From Saccharophagus degradans 2-40 (GTDB lineage: Bacteria > Pseudomonadota > Gammaproteobacteria > Pseudomonadales > Cellvibrionaceae), in the NCBI RefSeq assembly GCF_000013665.1, contig NC_007912.1:2156501-2220500 (forward strand): a stretch of 64,000 bases of DNA. The letters run 5' to 3'. Below are positions 20,607 to 28,808 of the stretch, piece by piece (within the stretch, counting starts at the first letter, position 1; the number at the start of each line of letters is the position of its first letter). The position numbers and the translations under genes are program-made. The notes beneath the pieces were generated by a model. The model searched no databases, was not told the DNA's origin, and saw only the letters and a program-made list of their open reading frames with translations.

Positions 20607-22238
20607 TTACGGTAAGCTGTGAACCTTATCGCCAATAGGGTTAGAGAAAATATAGCCATCGTGGGCATCCCAGTTTATCGACCACGTCATTACACCGTTA
20701 AATGACGGGTATATGCCGCCGGCGTCGATAGTGCCGCAATGTGTTCCTCGGGTAATACAATCCAATGCGTCCATGATTGCTTGGTTAGTTGCCAAGCCAG
20801 AGCCAGCAGAGCTTGGGCCAGAAGGTAAGCCTAGTGATACCTGATCTGGTCGCAAACCTTGGAAGTAACCGCCATCGCCCGTATTAAAGCCTTCTATAAG
20901 CATACGTGCAGAGGCAACCATCATATCTACTGAGCCTGCAGGGAACGTTTGCGGGTTATAAGGCGATAGGATGCCGCCATTGTTATACAGCTGCACATGC
21001 AGTAGATCCAACTGATCGCGCAGCGCATCAATAATTGGCAAATACGCACCCCAAATTCCTGAGTAAGCAATGTAGCCACCTTGTACATAAGGATGCTCTG
21101 GTGCCATGGTTAACACCATACCGCCTACATTGGCATCAATGGTGCGCAGCGACGTAATGAGGCGCGCTTGAATTTGCGAGCCGTGCAAAAGTTGCGAGCC
21201 GCTTTCTAAATCTATGTCTACACCATCGAATCCCCACTCGTTAATTAAGTTAGTTAAGCTGTTAACAAAATTAACTTCGTCGGCATCGGTGTTTAAGGTT
21301 ATGGTGCCTTCTGCGCCACCAAGCGATAACACAAATACTTTACCTTGTGCCTGTAGCGCACGCATATCGGCTTTGAATTGTTCTGCATTCATTGCTGGGC
21401 AGTTGCCTGTACCGGGGAACAAATTAAAGTGTACGGTACCATTGCTTGCTGGGTCGTTATCGGCAAAGGCAATGTCAATTACGTCCCACTTATCCGACAT
21501 TTCACTTAAGCGCATTGGGCAGCCTGCGCCGTTAACAAAATTGTGCCAGTAGCCTACAAGTGAGTGTGCAGGCACCTTTCCGCCACCCACACCGCCGGAT
21601 GACGACGAGCTGCTAGAGCTTGATGAACTGGATGAGCTAGACGAGCTTGAGCTGCTAGAGGAGGTGGAAGACGAGCTAGATGAAGAGGATGACGTACCAC
21701 AAGTACCTACGTGGTTCCAAGCATGCTCCCACGCCCAGCCTTGACCTGGCTCATAGGCGCCACCCAATTTACACCAACCGGGTACAACACAGCTGTATAA
21801 ATTTTCTAAGTTGGTTACAACATCGCCGGTGTTATATGCGGTGTTTTCTGCAAAGACGGGGGCGTCTGTACAGCTGCCGCCAGAACTGGATGAGCTGGAT
21901 GAACTTGAAGAGGTGCTACTGGAAGAGCTTGAAGATGAGCTGCTAGAGCTTGAACTACTGCTGGACGAGCTGGAACTGCTGCTAGAGCTACTTGAGCTAG
22001 ACGATGAAGAGCACTGATCTATAAATTTCCACTCTTGCCATTGGCCTGAATGGCTTGTCGGGTCTGCACCCTGTGTCCACCACTGGGCGGTGTACTTACT
22101 GTTGGCGTGTTTTACCGAGGTGCCACCGGTATAGGCTGTGCTGCTATTCCAGTCGGTGAGGTCACTGCAATTGGTTGCTGCGAATGCATTGTTTGCTGCT
22201 AAAGCTAGCCCTGCAACGGCTAAAGTTTTTTTAAACAT
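20607..22238 (-). CDS. Secreted GH18 chitinase with two chitin-binding-type modules and polyserine linkers
   Basis: A 543-residue modular enzyme: signal peptide (1-20), a CBM5/12-type module (about 21-76, with WNSSTAYTGG and YTAQWWTQG), a long serine linker (about 77-120), a second small Cys/Trp-rich module (about 123-180, CVVPGWCKLGG), a second serine linker (about 183-218), then the GH18 TIM barrel (about 222-543). The catalytic DxxDxDxE motif is intact as DGVDIDLE at 338-345, with E345 the acid. It hydrolyses chitin outside the cell. Polyserine linkers are a known trait of Saccharophagus carbohydrases. It is transcribed alone, towards the pectate lyase. Confidence 0.95.
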   Translation of the reverse strand: MFKKTLAVAGLALAANNAFAATNCSDLTDWNSSTAYTGGTSVKHANSKYTAQWWTQGADPTSHSGQWQEWKFIDQCSSSSSSSSSSSSSSSSSSSSSSSSSSSSSSSSTSSSSSSSSSSGGSCTDAPVFAENTAYNTGDVVTNLENLYSCVVPGWCKLGGAYEPGQGWAWEHAWNHVGTCGTSSSSSSSSSTSSSSSSSSSSSSSSSSSSSSSSGGVGGGKVPAHSLVGYWHNFVNGAGCPMRLSEMSDKWDVIDIAFADNDPASNGTVHFNLFPGTGNCPAMNAEQFKADMRALQAQGKVFVLSLGGAEGTITLNTDADEVNFVNSLTNLINEWGFDGVDIDLESGSQLLHGSQIQARLITSLRTIDANVGGMVLTMAPEHPYVQGGYIAYSGIWGAYLPIIDALRDQLDLLHVQLYNNGGILSPYNPQTFPAGSVDMMVASARMLIEGFNTGDGGYFQGLRPDQVSLGLPSGPSSAGSGLATNQAIMDALDCITRGTHCGTIDAGGIYPSFNGVMTWSINWDAHDGYIFSNPIGDKVHSLP

Positions 22239-22279
22239 ACGAACCCCTAAAAAGCGTTATTGCTAACGCAAATAAAGTG

Positions 22280-22306
22280 AATTCCAGTAGTGTTTACTCT
22301 GGAATT
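22280..22306. promoter_or_regulatory. Inverted repeat AATTCCAG-N11-CTGGAATT upstream of the chitinase
   Basis: Two perfect 8-bp arms around an 11-nt spacer lie about 40-70 bp before the chitinase ATG on the minus strand. It may be an operator or a 5'-leader hairpin. No regulator is assigned. Confidence 0.4.
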
Positions 22307-22447
22307 GAATGGTTTGAGGTACTGCTTTTTAGGTTTTTTCTGGTGCTAAGTTTTATTAATTTTATACGCTTTTAGCTGCTGTATGCGCTTAAAAGTCGTT
22401 ATTGCGTCTATTCTCGGCTAGCGCAGAGGTAGTTTTACTGTATTTGC

Positions 22448-22459
22448 GACAACGTTGTC
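22448..22459. promoter_or_regulatory. Perfect palindrome GACAACGTTGTC, candidate LacI-family operator
   Basis: A 12-bp perfect palindrome with a central CG step, the hallmark of LacI-family operators, about 210 bp before the chitinase start and 160 bp before the ATP-grasp start. Many gammaproteobacterial sugar regulons, including N-acetylglucosamine regulons, use such sites. Which gene it controls is open. Confidence 0.45.
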
Positions 22460-22620
22460 AATTATCTTTTGGCTATGGTGTTGGCTGGTTTTAAGTTTGG
22501 AATGTTATTTGTGATGGTTTTGGTGGTTTTAGTGAATGAATAGGCAGGTGAGTTGATACAGGTTAAAACGCACTTATCGTTTAGGGTATGTGAAAATTGT
22601 ACGCCAACAGGGCAAAGGGT

Positions 22621-23610
22621 ATGATGCAGAAAAGAATAACTCGGCAAATGGAAAGATACATGCTTCAAGTTTTTGCAAATAGGGCTGTTGCGCAATTTAA
22701 TAAGGCGGCTAGCACAATAAATAGCCGTTACGAAGTTAAAGAAAATATTCGCTTTAGCTATTGGTGCAAATTTTATGGCGAAAACCCCGATGAGCAAGAA
22801 ACAGATATACAGCTAATAGATGCCAGTGTTTACAATGCCTTAGAAAGTAAAAGCAGCGTTGCAAAGCAGTTAAAAAAACACGGTATTGAGGATGTGTTTC
22901 CAGCCACATTTACGTCGGTTGAAGACGCCTTAGCGCATAAAGACCCTGTGGATATTTGGTTTGTTAAGCCTAGCCATCTTTCTGGTGGTCGCGGTATTCA
23001 GGTTATAGCCCACCAGCAATTAAAAGACTTTGAGCTGCCAAAATTCAACATATTACAGGCGGGTATAGAAAACCTAGGGTTAATTGATGGCCGCAAAGCC
23101 GTTGGACGCGTGTATGTGCTTTTGTGGAATGGCGGTGTTTATTTATTTGATGAAGGCTTTATATTGTTGCACGGCCCTAAATATCAAAAGGGCAGTACAG
23201 ATTATTCCGTACAGGTAGATCACAAAGGGTACGAAGATACCAATAGTGCAGTAACGCTTACGCTAGCCTCTGAATATAAAGAAACAAAAGGTTTGGCAGA
23301 CAAAGCGAAAGCGCCGTTAAGAAAGATATTGCCAATATTGCAAGACACGTTAAAAGCCACCAGCCCTACACGTTATATTATGTTAGGTATAGATGTAATG
23401 CCGTTAGACAATGGCGAAGTAAAGTTTATAGAAATTAACGCTATTCCTAATTTTAATCACAACGCTAATGTTAATACCCATTTAAATACGCCATTTTTTA
23501 CCGAAGCAATAAAGGGCATGATTGGCTTGGGAAGCGATAGATTAACTAAGATTACCGGTTCGGCGTTTGGGGATGGTGTGCGTAAGGTGTTTGGTAAAAA
23601 AGGCCTGTAA
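22621..23610 (+). CDS. ATP-grasp protein of the tubulin-tyrosine-ligase (TTL) type
   Basis: The protein has about 329 residues from ATG 22621 (or 22624); an in-frame TTG at 22597 is less likely because AGGG and AAAGGG motifs lie just before the ATG pair. The ATP-grasp signature is clear: WFVKPSHLSGGRGIQVI (about 115-131) as the flexible nucleotide loop and GIDVMPLDNGEVKFIEINAI (about 257-277) with the metal ligands E-x-N. Eukaryotic TTL enzymes ligate amino acids to tubulin; bacterial relatives presumably ligate an amino acid to a peptide or small molecule, but the substrate is unknown. It is a single gene, divergent from the chitinase and ended by a bidirectional terminator. Confidence 0.75.
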   Translation: MMQKRITRQMERYMLQVFANRAVAQFNKAASTINSRYEVKENIRFSYWCKFYGENPDEQETDIQLIDASVYNALESKSSVAKQLKKHGIEDVFPATFTSVEDALAHKDPVDIWFVKPSHLSGGRGIQVIAHQQLKDFELPKFNILQAGIENLGLIDGRKAVGRVYVLLWNGGVYLFDEGFILLHGPKYQKGSTDYSVQVDHKGYEDTNSAVTLTLASEYKETKGLADKAKAPLRKILPILQDTLKATSPTRYIMLGIDVMPLDNGEVKFIEINAIPNFNHNANVNTHLNTPFFTEAIKGMIGLGSDRLTKITGSAFGDGVRKVFGKKGL

Positions 23611-23701
23611 AAATAGCGGTATTAATGGCTTGAATGTTTTGAATAACAATTAGCGGTGTTTAAATTATATTCAAATATTTGAAATTAAAGCCAGTTGGTA
23701 T

Positions 23702-23746
23702 AAAAAAGCCCCTGCAACACTGTGTTGTAGGGGCTTATTAGTTTTT
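23702..23746. terminator. Bidirectional terminator between the ATP-grasp and MFS genes
   Basis: Six A, then GCCCCTGCAACA paired with TGTTGTAGGGGC (one wobble), then TTATTAGTTTTT. It serves the plus-strand ATP-grasp gene and the minus-strand MFS cluster. Confidence 0.85.
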
Positions 23747-23761
23747 GCCGAGCAAGTAATA

Positions 23762-24964
23762 TTATTTAGGTGCAAATTTGCGCTTGTATATTAATAGGCC
23801 AGTGAATAGCACAATTAATACTATTGGGAAGAGCGATATATTGGCTAAAGTGGATTGGCCCGCTGCCAGTTCAGCCGCTTCACCTACTAAGCCATTGGCT
23901 AACGCATCTGCTCTGGCGGATTCTAACCAGCCGCCTATTACTGGGCTCCACATACTTACAGAAAACATACCCACACCACCAATAAGGGACATGCCAAGCG
24001 CGCCAGTTTTAGGGCAGTTTTCGCCAACAAACCCAATCATAGTTGGCCAAAAGTAAGTTACGCCAAGAGCAAAAATAATGGCAGCAGCATAAACCAATGG
24101 GCCAGATGCAATACTCATTAGGTAAATACCTAAAAATGCCATTATTGCAGAAAATAACAAAACACCAGCTGGGTTGAATGCGTGAATAATGGGGCCAGCA
24201 AAGTATCGACCCACTGCCATTAAGCCTGTCACCATAGCGAGAATCAACATGGGGTGGGCACCAGAGTTACCTAGTATGCGCTCAATCCATTGCTGTGTAC
24301 CTAGCTCTGTGGTGGCGGTTAGGGTCATACAGATAAGCATAAAAATATAAAGTGGGGTAAATAAAGCGCGCAAATTAATGGCGGTATCTACTTCGGTATT
24401 TTCCATTTCTGGGAAGGTTTGGCCAAATATCATGTAGCCGTAAACGATTGTTGGCAGCAACATAATGGCAATTTTTATTTCCCATCCCATGCCTAACTGG
24501 CTCAAGCCCGCTGACATAAGTGCACCAATCACAATACCCCCAGGGAACCAAACGTGAAAGCGGTTGAGCATAGTGGTTTTGTTTTTGTGGTAAATGTCGG
24601 CGATGAGTGGGTTACACGCTGCCTCTACCGAACCATTCGCAAAACCAATACAGAAAGTACTAATTATAAGCGTCCAAAATCCGCTGGCAGTAATAGTAAG
24701 TATTAAACCTAGTAGGTGGCCTGCGAATGCTATGTACATTAACTTCTTTGGGCCAATAAAGTTATAGATTAAGCCGCCCACCATGGTGGCAACAGGGAAG
24801 CCTAAAAAGGCCATACCTGCAATCCAGCCGAGCTGTACATCAGTTAAATCAAATTTCATTGCGAGCTCGGTCATAATGCCGGCTCTCACACCAAGTGTCA
24901 TAGCGGTTACAACAAGTGCAACGCAGCTGGCACTAAATATGCGCCCTCGATTAATGGTTGTCAT
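23762..24964 (-). CDS. Major facilitator superfamily transporter of the sugar cluster
   Basis: A 400-residue protein with 12 predicted membrane helices and the MFS layout: helix 2-3 loop GGLIYNFIGPKK, a central loop near residues 190-205, and a basic cytoplasmic end KRKFAPK. It is the last gene of the Gfo/Idh-isomerase-MFS run on the minus strand, 73 bp after the isomerase, so it most likely imports the sugar derivative those enzymes use. A glycoside or oxidised sugar is plausible, but the sequence alone does not give the substrate. Confidence 0.85.
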   Translation of the reverse strand: MTTINRGRIFSASCVALVVTAMTLGVRAGIMTELAMKFDLTDVQLGWIAGMAFLGFPVATMVGGLIYNFIGPKKLMYIAFAGHLLGLILTITASGFWTLIISTFCIGFANGSVEAACNPLIADIYHKNKTTMLNRFHVWFPGGIVIGALMSAGLSQLGMGWEIKIAIMLLPTIVYGYMIFGQTFPEMENTEVDTAINLRALFTPLYIFMLICMTLTATTELGTQQWIERILGNSGAHPMLILAMVTGLMAVGRYFAGPIIHAFNPAGVLLFSAIMAFLGIYLMSIASGPLVYAAAIIFALGVTYFWPTMIGFVGENCPKTGALGMSLIGGVGMFSVSMWSPVIGGWLESARADALANGLVGEAAELAAGQSTLANISLFPIVLIVLFTGLLIYKRKFAPK

Positions 24965-25037
24965 AGTGTAGCGACCTTTATTTGTTATTGTGATTTACGT
25001 TGAATAAGAGTTGGTCCAAATTAGATTTTTTTTAAAA

Positions 25038-26093
25038 CTACAGCCCCAAAATTTTATTATTTAACGCTTCGTCTGCCCCTGTTGCAGCAAAGTCATCAAA
25101 GGCTTTTTCTGCGCGACGAATAATGTGATCGCGTATAAAAGGTGCGCCTTCTGCTGCGCCATCTTCAGGGTGTTTTAAGCAGCACTCCCATTCCAATACA
25201 GCCCAGCCATCGTAGCCGTGTTGGGTGAGTTTGCTAAAAATACTTACAAAATCGGTTTGCCCATCGCCTAGGCTTCTGAAGCGACCAGGGCGATCTATCC
25301 AGCTTTGGTAACCACCGTAAACGCCACTTTTGGCAGAAGGGGTAAACTCGGCATCTTTAACGTGAAACGCTTTAATGCGCTCGTGATACACGTCGATAAA
25401 ACCAAGGTAATCCATTTGCTGTAACACCATATGGCTGGGGTCGTACAAAATGTTGGCACGCGCGTGGTTGCCAGTGGCTTCTAAAAATCGTTCGAAAGTA
25501 ATGCCATCGTGTAAGTCTTCGCCTGGGTGCAATTCGTAGCATGCGTTTACGCCGCACTCTTCGAATACATCTAGTATGGGTACCCAGCGTTTGGCAAGTT
25601 CGGTAAAACCTTGTTCTACTAAGCCTGCAGGTCGTTGTGGCCAAGGGTAGAAGGTGTGCCACAGCAAAGCGCCAGAAAAAGTTGCGTGTGCCGTTAGCCC
25701 TAAGCGTTGGCTGGCTTTAGCGGCATACTTTACTTGGTCTACCGCCCATTGGGTGCGGGCAGTAGGGTTGTTGCGAACTTGTTCGGGAGCAAAGCCATCA
25801 AACATTAAATCGTAAGCGGGGTTAACGGCTACTAGTTGCCCCTGAAGGTGAGTAGAAAGCTCGGTAATTGCTAAACCGTGCTCAGCGCATTTGCCTTTTA
25901 ATTCATCGCAGTAGGTTTGGCTTTCGGCGGCGGTTTTTAAATCTATTACACGTGTATCCCATGTGGGTAATTGCACACCTTCGTAACCTAACGATGCGGC
26001 CCAAGCTAATATGGAATCCAGCGAATTGAACGGGGCTTGGTCACCTAAAAATTGCGCTAAAAATATAGCAGGCCCTTTAATTTGATTTGCCAT
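25038..26093 (-). CDS. TIM-barrel sugar phosphate isomerase/epimerase family protein
   Basis: A 351-residue AP-endonuclease-2-like (xylose-isomerase-like) TIM barrel, with no signal peptide and so cytoplasmic. Metal-site motifs are present: ACYELHPGED, ILYDPSHMVLQ, KAFHVKDAEF and a C-terminal VLEWECC. Such enzymes isomerise or epimerise free or oxidised sugars. It follows the Gfo/Idh dehydrogenase after 22 bp and precedes the MFS gene, the common dehydrogenase + isomerase + transporter cassette. The specific reaction is unknown. Confidence 0.85.
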   Translation of the reverse strand: MANQIKGPAIFLAQFLGDQAPFNSLDSILAWAASLGYEGVQLPTWDTRVIDLKTAAESQTYCDELKGKCAEHGLAITELSTHLQGQLVAVNPAYDLMFDGFAPEQVRNNPTARTQWAVDQVKYAAKASQRLGLTAHATFSGALLWHTFYPWPQRPAGLVEQGFTELAKRWVPILDVFEECGVNACYELHPGEDLHDGITFERFLEATGNHARANILYDPSHMVLQQMDYLGFIDVYHERIKAFHVKDAEFTPSAKSGVYGGYQSWIDRPGRFRSLGDGQTDFVSIFSKLTQHGYDGWAVLEWECCLKHPEDGAAEGAPFIRDHIIRRAEKAFDDFAATGADEALNNKILGL

Positions 26094-26115
26094 TGCTTTG
26101 CTCCTCGTAATGGTT

Positions 26116-27291
26116 TTATTGCTGTGCGTTGGCGATAACTTTATTTATATCTAGCCACACATTGCCGTCTGCGCTGCTGGTTACAACCGCTTGTATAAAC
26201 GCCATACCGTTAATGGCGTCTTCAATGCCTGGTACACCTTCTATTGGCGTAATCCCATTGCCTTTATTGGTTCGCGTTTGTTTAACCGCAACAGAAAAGT
26301 TGGTGTAAAGGTTGGCAAAGGCTTCTAGGTAGCCTTCAGGGTGGCCGGCGGGCGTTCGCGTATTGTGTTGAGCGGTGTTACCTAAATATCCCCAGCCTGC
26401 GCGTACGGTTTCTGCGGGCTTATCTGCCCACTTTAAGGTGAGGGTGTTCGGGTTCATTTGGTGCCATTCTAAGCCGCCTTTGGTGCCGTATACACGAATG
26501 GTTAAATTGTTTTCTTCCCCAACGCTTATTTGGCTGGCAACGAGTACACCACGGGCACCATTTTCAAATCGTAAAAGTACCGAGCCATCGTCGTCTAGTT
26601 GTCGGCCAGGTACTACCGCAGCTAGGTCTGCCAGCACGCGGGTTATATTAGAACCTGTAATGGTTTCGGCTAAATTGGCTGCGTGCACACCAATATCGCC
26701 CATGCAACAGCTGATGCCTGCTTGTTTGGGATCGATGCGCCACGAAGCTTGCTTGCTTGCTTCCGCTTCACTGTCGGCCAGCCAGCCTTGATTGTATTCG
26801 ACTAATACCTTGGTAATTTTGCCTAAGTCGCCACGCGCTACACGCTCGCGTGCTTCGTGCACTATGGGGTAGCCGGTGTAGGTGTGAGTTACGCCAAAAA
26901 GTAAGCTTGTTTTTTCTATGGCAGCTTTAAGTAGCAAGCTTTCTTGTAAAGTAAATGTAGCGGGCTTTTCACACATAACGTGAAAACCTGCTTCTAGTGC
27001 TGCAATAGCAATGGGGTAGTGCAGGTGGTTTGGTGTAACAATGGCAACGAATTCCATGCGCTCTTCTGCGGGGAGTTTTGCCTCTGCTTCGAACATTTTT
27101 ATATAGCTTTCATAAACTCGTGATGTGGGTAAATAAAGCGCGCGGCCTGCCTCTGTGGATTTTTCTGGCTGACTGCTAAATGCACCGCATACAAGCTCTA
27201 TTTCGCCGTCTATTCGCGCGGCCATGCGATGTACGTCGCCTATAAATGCCCCAGGGCCGCCGCCCACTAACCCCATTCTTACTTTCGACAT
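26116..27291 (-). CDS. Gfo/Idh/MocA family NAD(P)-dependent oxidoreductase
   Basis: A 391-residue dehydrogenase with an N-terminal Rossmann domain (MGLVGGGPGAFIGDVH) and the diagnostic EKP motif (HVMCEKPATFTLQES), followed by the alpha/beta catalytic domain with GDIGVHAANLAETITG supplying the likely catalytic Asp and His. Members oxidise inositol, glucose or 3-position hydroxyls of glycosides. There is no Tat signal, so it acts in the cytoplasm. It is the first gene of the three-gene unit, with the ribosome binding site TGGAGTG, and a 12-bp hairpin lies just upstream in the leader. Confidence 0.9.
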   Translation of the reverse strand: MSKVRMGLVGGGPGAFIGDVHRMAARIDGEIELVCGAFSSQPEKSTEAGRALYLPTSRVYESYIKMFEAEAKLPAEERMEFVAIVTPNHLHYPIAIAALEAGFHVMCEKPATFTLQESLLLKAAIEKTSLLFGVTHTYTGYPIVHEARERVARGDLGKITKVLVEYNQGWLADSEAEASKQASWRIDPKQAGISCCMGDIGVHAANLAETITGSNITRVLADLAAVVPGRQLDDDGSVLLRFENGARGVLVASQISVGEENNLTIRVYGTKGGLEWHQMNPNTLTLKWADKPAETVRAGWGYLGNTAQHNTRTPAGHPEGYLEAFANLYTNFSVAVKQTRTNKGNGITPIEGVPGIEDAINGMAFIQAVVTSSADGNVWLDINKVIANAQQ

Positions 27292-27311
27292 ATTTCACTC
27301 CATTTAATGCG

Positions 27312-27353
27312 TTGTAGTGTGCAGCTTGTGTTTAACGCTGTTGCGCACTACAA
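27312..27353 (-). promoter_or_regulatory. 12-bp stem-loop immediately before the Gfo/Idh gene
   Basis: TTGTAGTGTGCA and TGCGCACTACAA pair over 12 bp with one G-T wobble around an 18-nt loop, ending about 20 bases before the minus-strand start codon. It could be an operator or a leader hairpin near the ribosome binding site. Confidence 0.5.
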
Positions 27354-27450
27354 ATCTGGATAATTTTTATGTTAGCTATTGGTTTTTCTGTTTTATTAAA
27401 GTTTATTAAAGCGCAGCTTGCGCAGTGCCTCCCGCGAGGGGCAAGGGTAG

Positions 27451-27534
27451 AGTTTGAATCTAAGCCCGCCAAGCGTTTTGCGTTGAGCAAGCGATCAAAC
27501 GCGGTTGGCGGGATAGATAAGTAAGTTTCAAACT
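27451..27534. repeat. Compound nested inverted repeat (84 nt)
   Basis: Outer arms AGTTTGAA/TTCAAACT (27451-27458, 27527-27534) enclose CCCGCCAA/TTGGCGGG (27465-27472, 27505-27512) and, directly inside, GCGTTT/AAACGC (27473-27478, 27497-27502). All three are perfect and nested, so the DNA or RNA can form one long cruciform or hairpin. It lies 45 bp after the stop of the Tat-exported TIM-barrel gene. No T tract follows, so a plain terminator is unlikely. It may be a dispersed repeat family. Confidence 0.6.
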
Positions 27535-27578
27535 ACACTAGCTGTTACTGCACACATATTGACGCGATATGGCAATTA

Positions 27579-28499
27579 TTATGAGTCTGCTTTTTGTATG
27601 TGTTCGAGTAGGGCTTTGGTTTTGAATATACCTTCTATTTCGCCCTCTTTGTCGCCTTCGTACTCAATGCCTACCCAACCCTTGTAGCCTGCGTCTTTTA
27701 CTATTTTCATCATGCGATAAAAATCGGTTTGTACGGCATTGCCATTTTTATCGAATTCAAACGATTTAGCGCTTACGGCTTTTGCCCAAGGCATAAGCTC
27801 TGCAACACCTTTGTAGCGATCGTAGCTTTCGCCGGTTTCCCAGTTTGTTACAAAATTACCAAAATCGGGCAGGGTGCCAACGCGTGGGTGGTCGGCCAGT
27901 TTCATTACCCCAGCTAGCCATTGGCCATTTGAAGAGAGGCCGCCGTGATTTTCGACAAGTACATTTAAGTCAAGTTTGTCGCAGTAGTCGCCTAGTTGAT
28001 GCAGGCCATCGGCGGCACTTTTCATTTGCTCATCGTAGCTGCCTACGCTGCGCGCATTGACGCGAATAGAGTGACAACCTAATGCTTTTGCCATATGTGC
28101 CCAGCGATGATGTTTTTCGACGGTGAGCTTGCGCTCTTTTTTATTACCTGCACCTAGGTCTCCTTCGCGATCCACCATTATCAGTAGGCTCTCAACACCT
28201 TCGCTATCGGCTTGGTTTTTGAGGTTTTTTATTAATGTGTCGCTATAGGTGTCGTAGTAAAACTGATTAACATATTCAATGCCGCGTATGTCGAATACCT
28301 GCTTGGCAATGTATGCAAAGTTCTCTGGCTTGGCGACGCCATTTTTAAATGCGCGATGCAGCGACCACTGGGCGAGAGAAATTTGGAAAAAGGGGTGTTT
28401 GTGATGGCCTGCAAGTGCAGGAACGACGCTGGTACTTGCCGCTAAAGCTGCTGCCCCTGAGGCGAGTTGGAACATGTGACGTCTAGATATGTGTGCCAT
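27579..28499 (-). CDS. Tat-exported TIM-barrel sugar isomerase/epimerase-like protein
   Basis: A 306-residue protein with a twin-arginine signal (SRRHMFQLASGAAALAAS, residues 5-22) and probable cleavage after ALA near residue 30. The mature part is an AP-endonuclease-2-like TIM barrel related to hydroxypyruvate isomerase (DREGDLGAGN, LNVLVENHGGLSSNG, TLPDFGNFVT, WVGIEYEGDKEGEIEG), with metal ligands E, D and E in place. A periplasmic sugar isomerase-type enzyme beside a Gfo/Idh cassette suggests processing of an oxidised sugar outside the cytoplasm. It is about 290 bp upstream of the three-gene unit, with structured DNA in between. Confidence 0.85.
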   Translation of the reverse strand: MAHISRRHMFQLASGAAALAASTSVVPALAGHHKHPFFQISLAQWSLHRAFKNGVAKPENFAYIAKQVFDIRGIEYVNQFYYDTYSDTLIKNLKNQADSEGVESLLIMVDREGDLGAGNKKERKLTVEKHHRWAHMAKALGCHSIRVNARSVGSYDEQMKSAADGLHQLGDYCDKLDLNVLVENHGGLSSNGQWLAGVMKLADHPRVGTLPDFGNFVTNWETGESYDRYKGVAELMPWAKAVSAKSFEFDKNGNAVQTDFYRMMKIVKDAGYKGWVGIEYEGDKEGEIEGIFKTKALLEHIQKADS

Positions 28500-28808
28500 A
28501 GTAACTGTCCATTTTGTTTATTATTTCGCAGGGTAGGCGAGGTAACTGCCGACTTGGCTCTAGCTATTTAACATAAAGCTTTAACAGTGCTCCAAGCGAA
28601 TGTTTTACGTTACTGCTGCGCTTTACCTTAGCTGGTTGTGCGTAGTTTCGCCAGCCCTTTGCGCGGAGCCGAGTAAGCAGGTTTAACATTTCAGATAAGC
28701 ATACTGATAAACAGGTAAATATAGAGTCGTTAATGCCTCGGTTGGCTAGAGTCCTGTGGCTTAGGGGTTTACAATGGCTGCCCCAAACTGTGGTAGTGGT
28801 TAGCCTTT
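28500..28808. other. 309-bp divergent region
   Basis: It lies between the Tat TIM-barrel gene (minus) and the MFS_3-type transporter (plus) and must contain both promoters. No clear promoter, operator or RNA element was recognised. Confidence 0.4.

Larger units (their letters stand above)
22239..22620. other. 382-bp divergent region, chitinase / ATP-grasp gene
   Basis: It holds the promoters of both divergent genes. Two inverted repeats stand out: AATTCCAG...CTGGAATT close to the chitinase start and the palindrome GACAACGTTGTC further out. No other feature is evident. Confidence 0.5.

Noticed and set aside
21811-22017. Acidic Leu/Glu/Asp-rich plus-strand frame
   Set aside because: It is the antisense of the chitinase serine linker; serine codons read backwards give Glu, Asp and Leu codons.
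27451-27534. Possible integron attC site
   Set aside because: No integrase, no cassette array, and no attC core sites in the right place; kept only as an inverted-repeat element.
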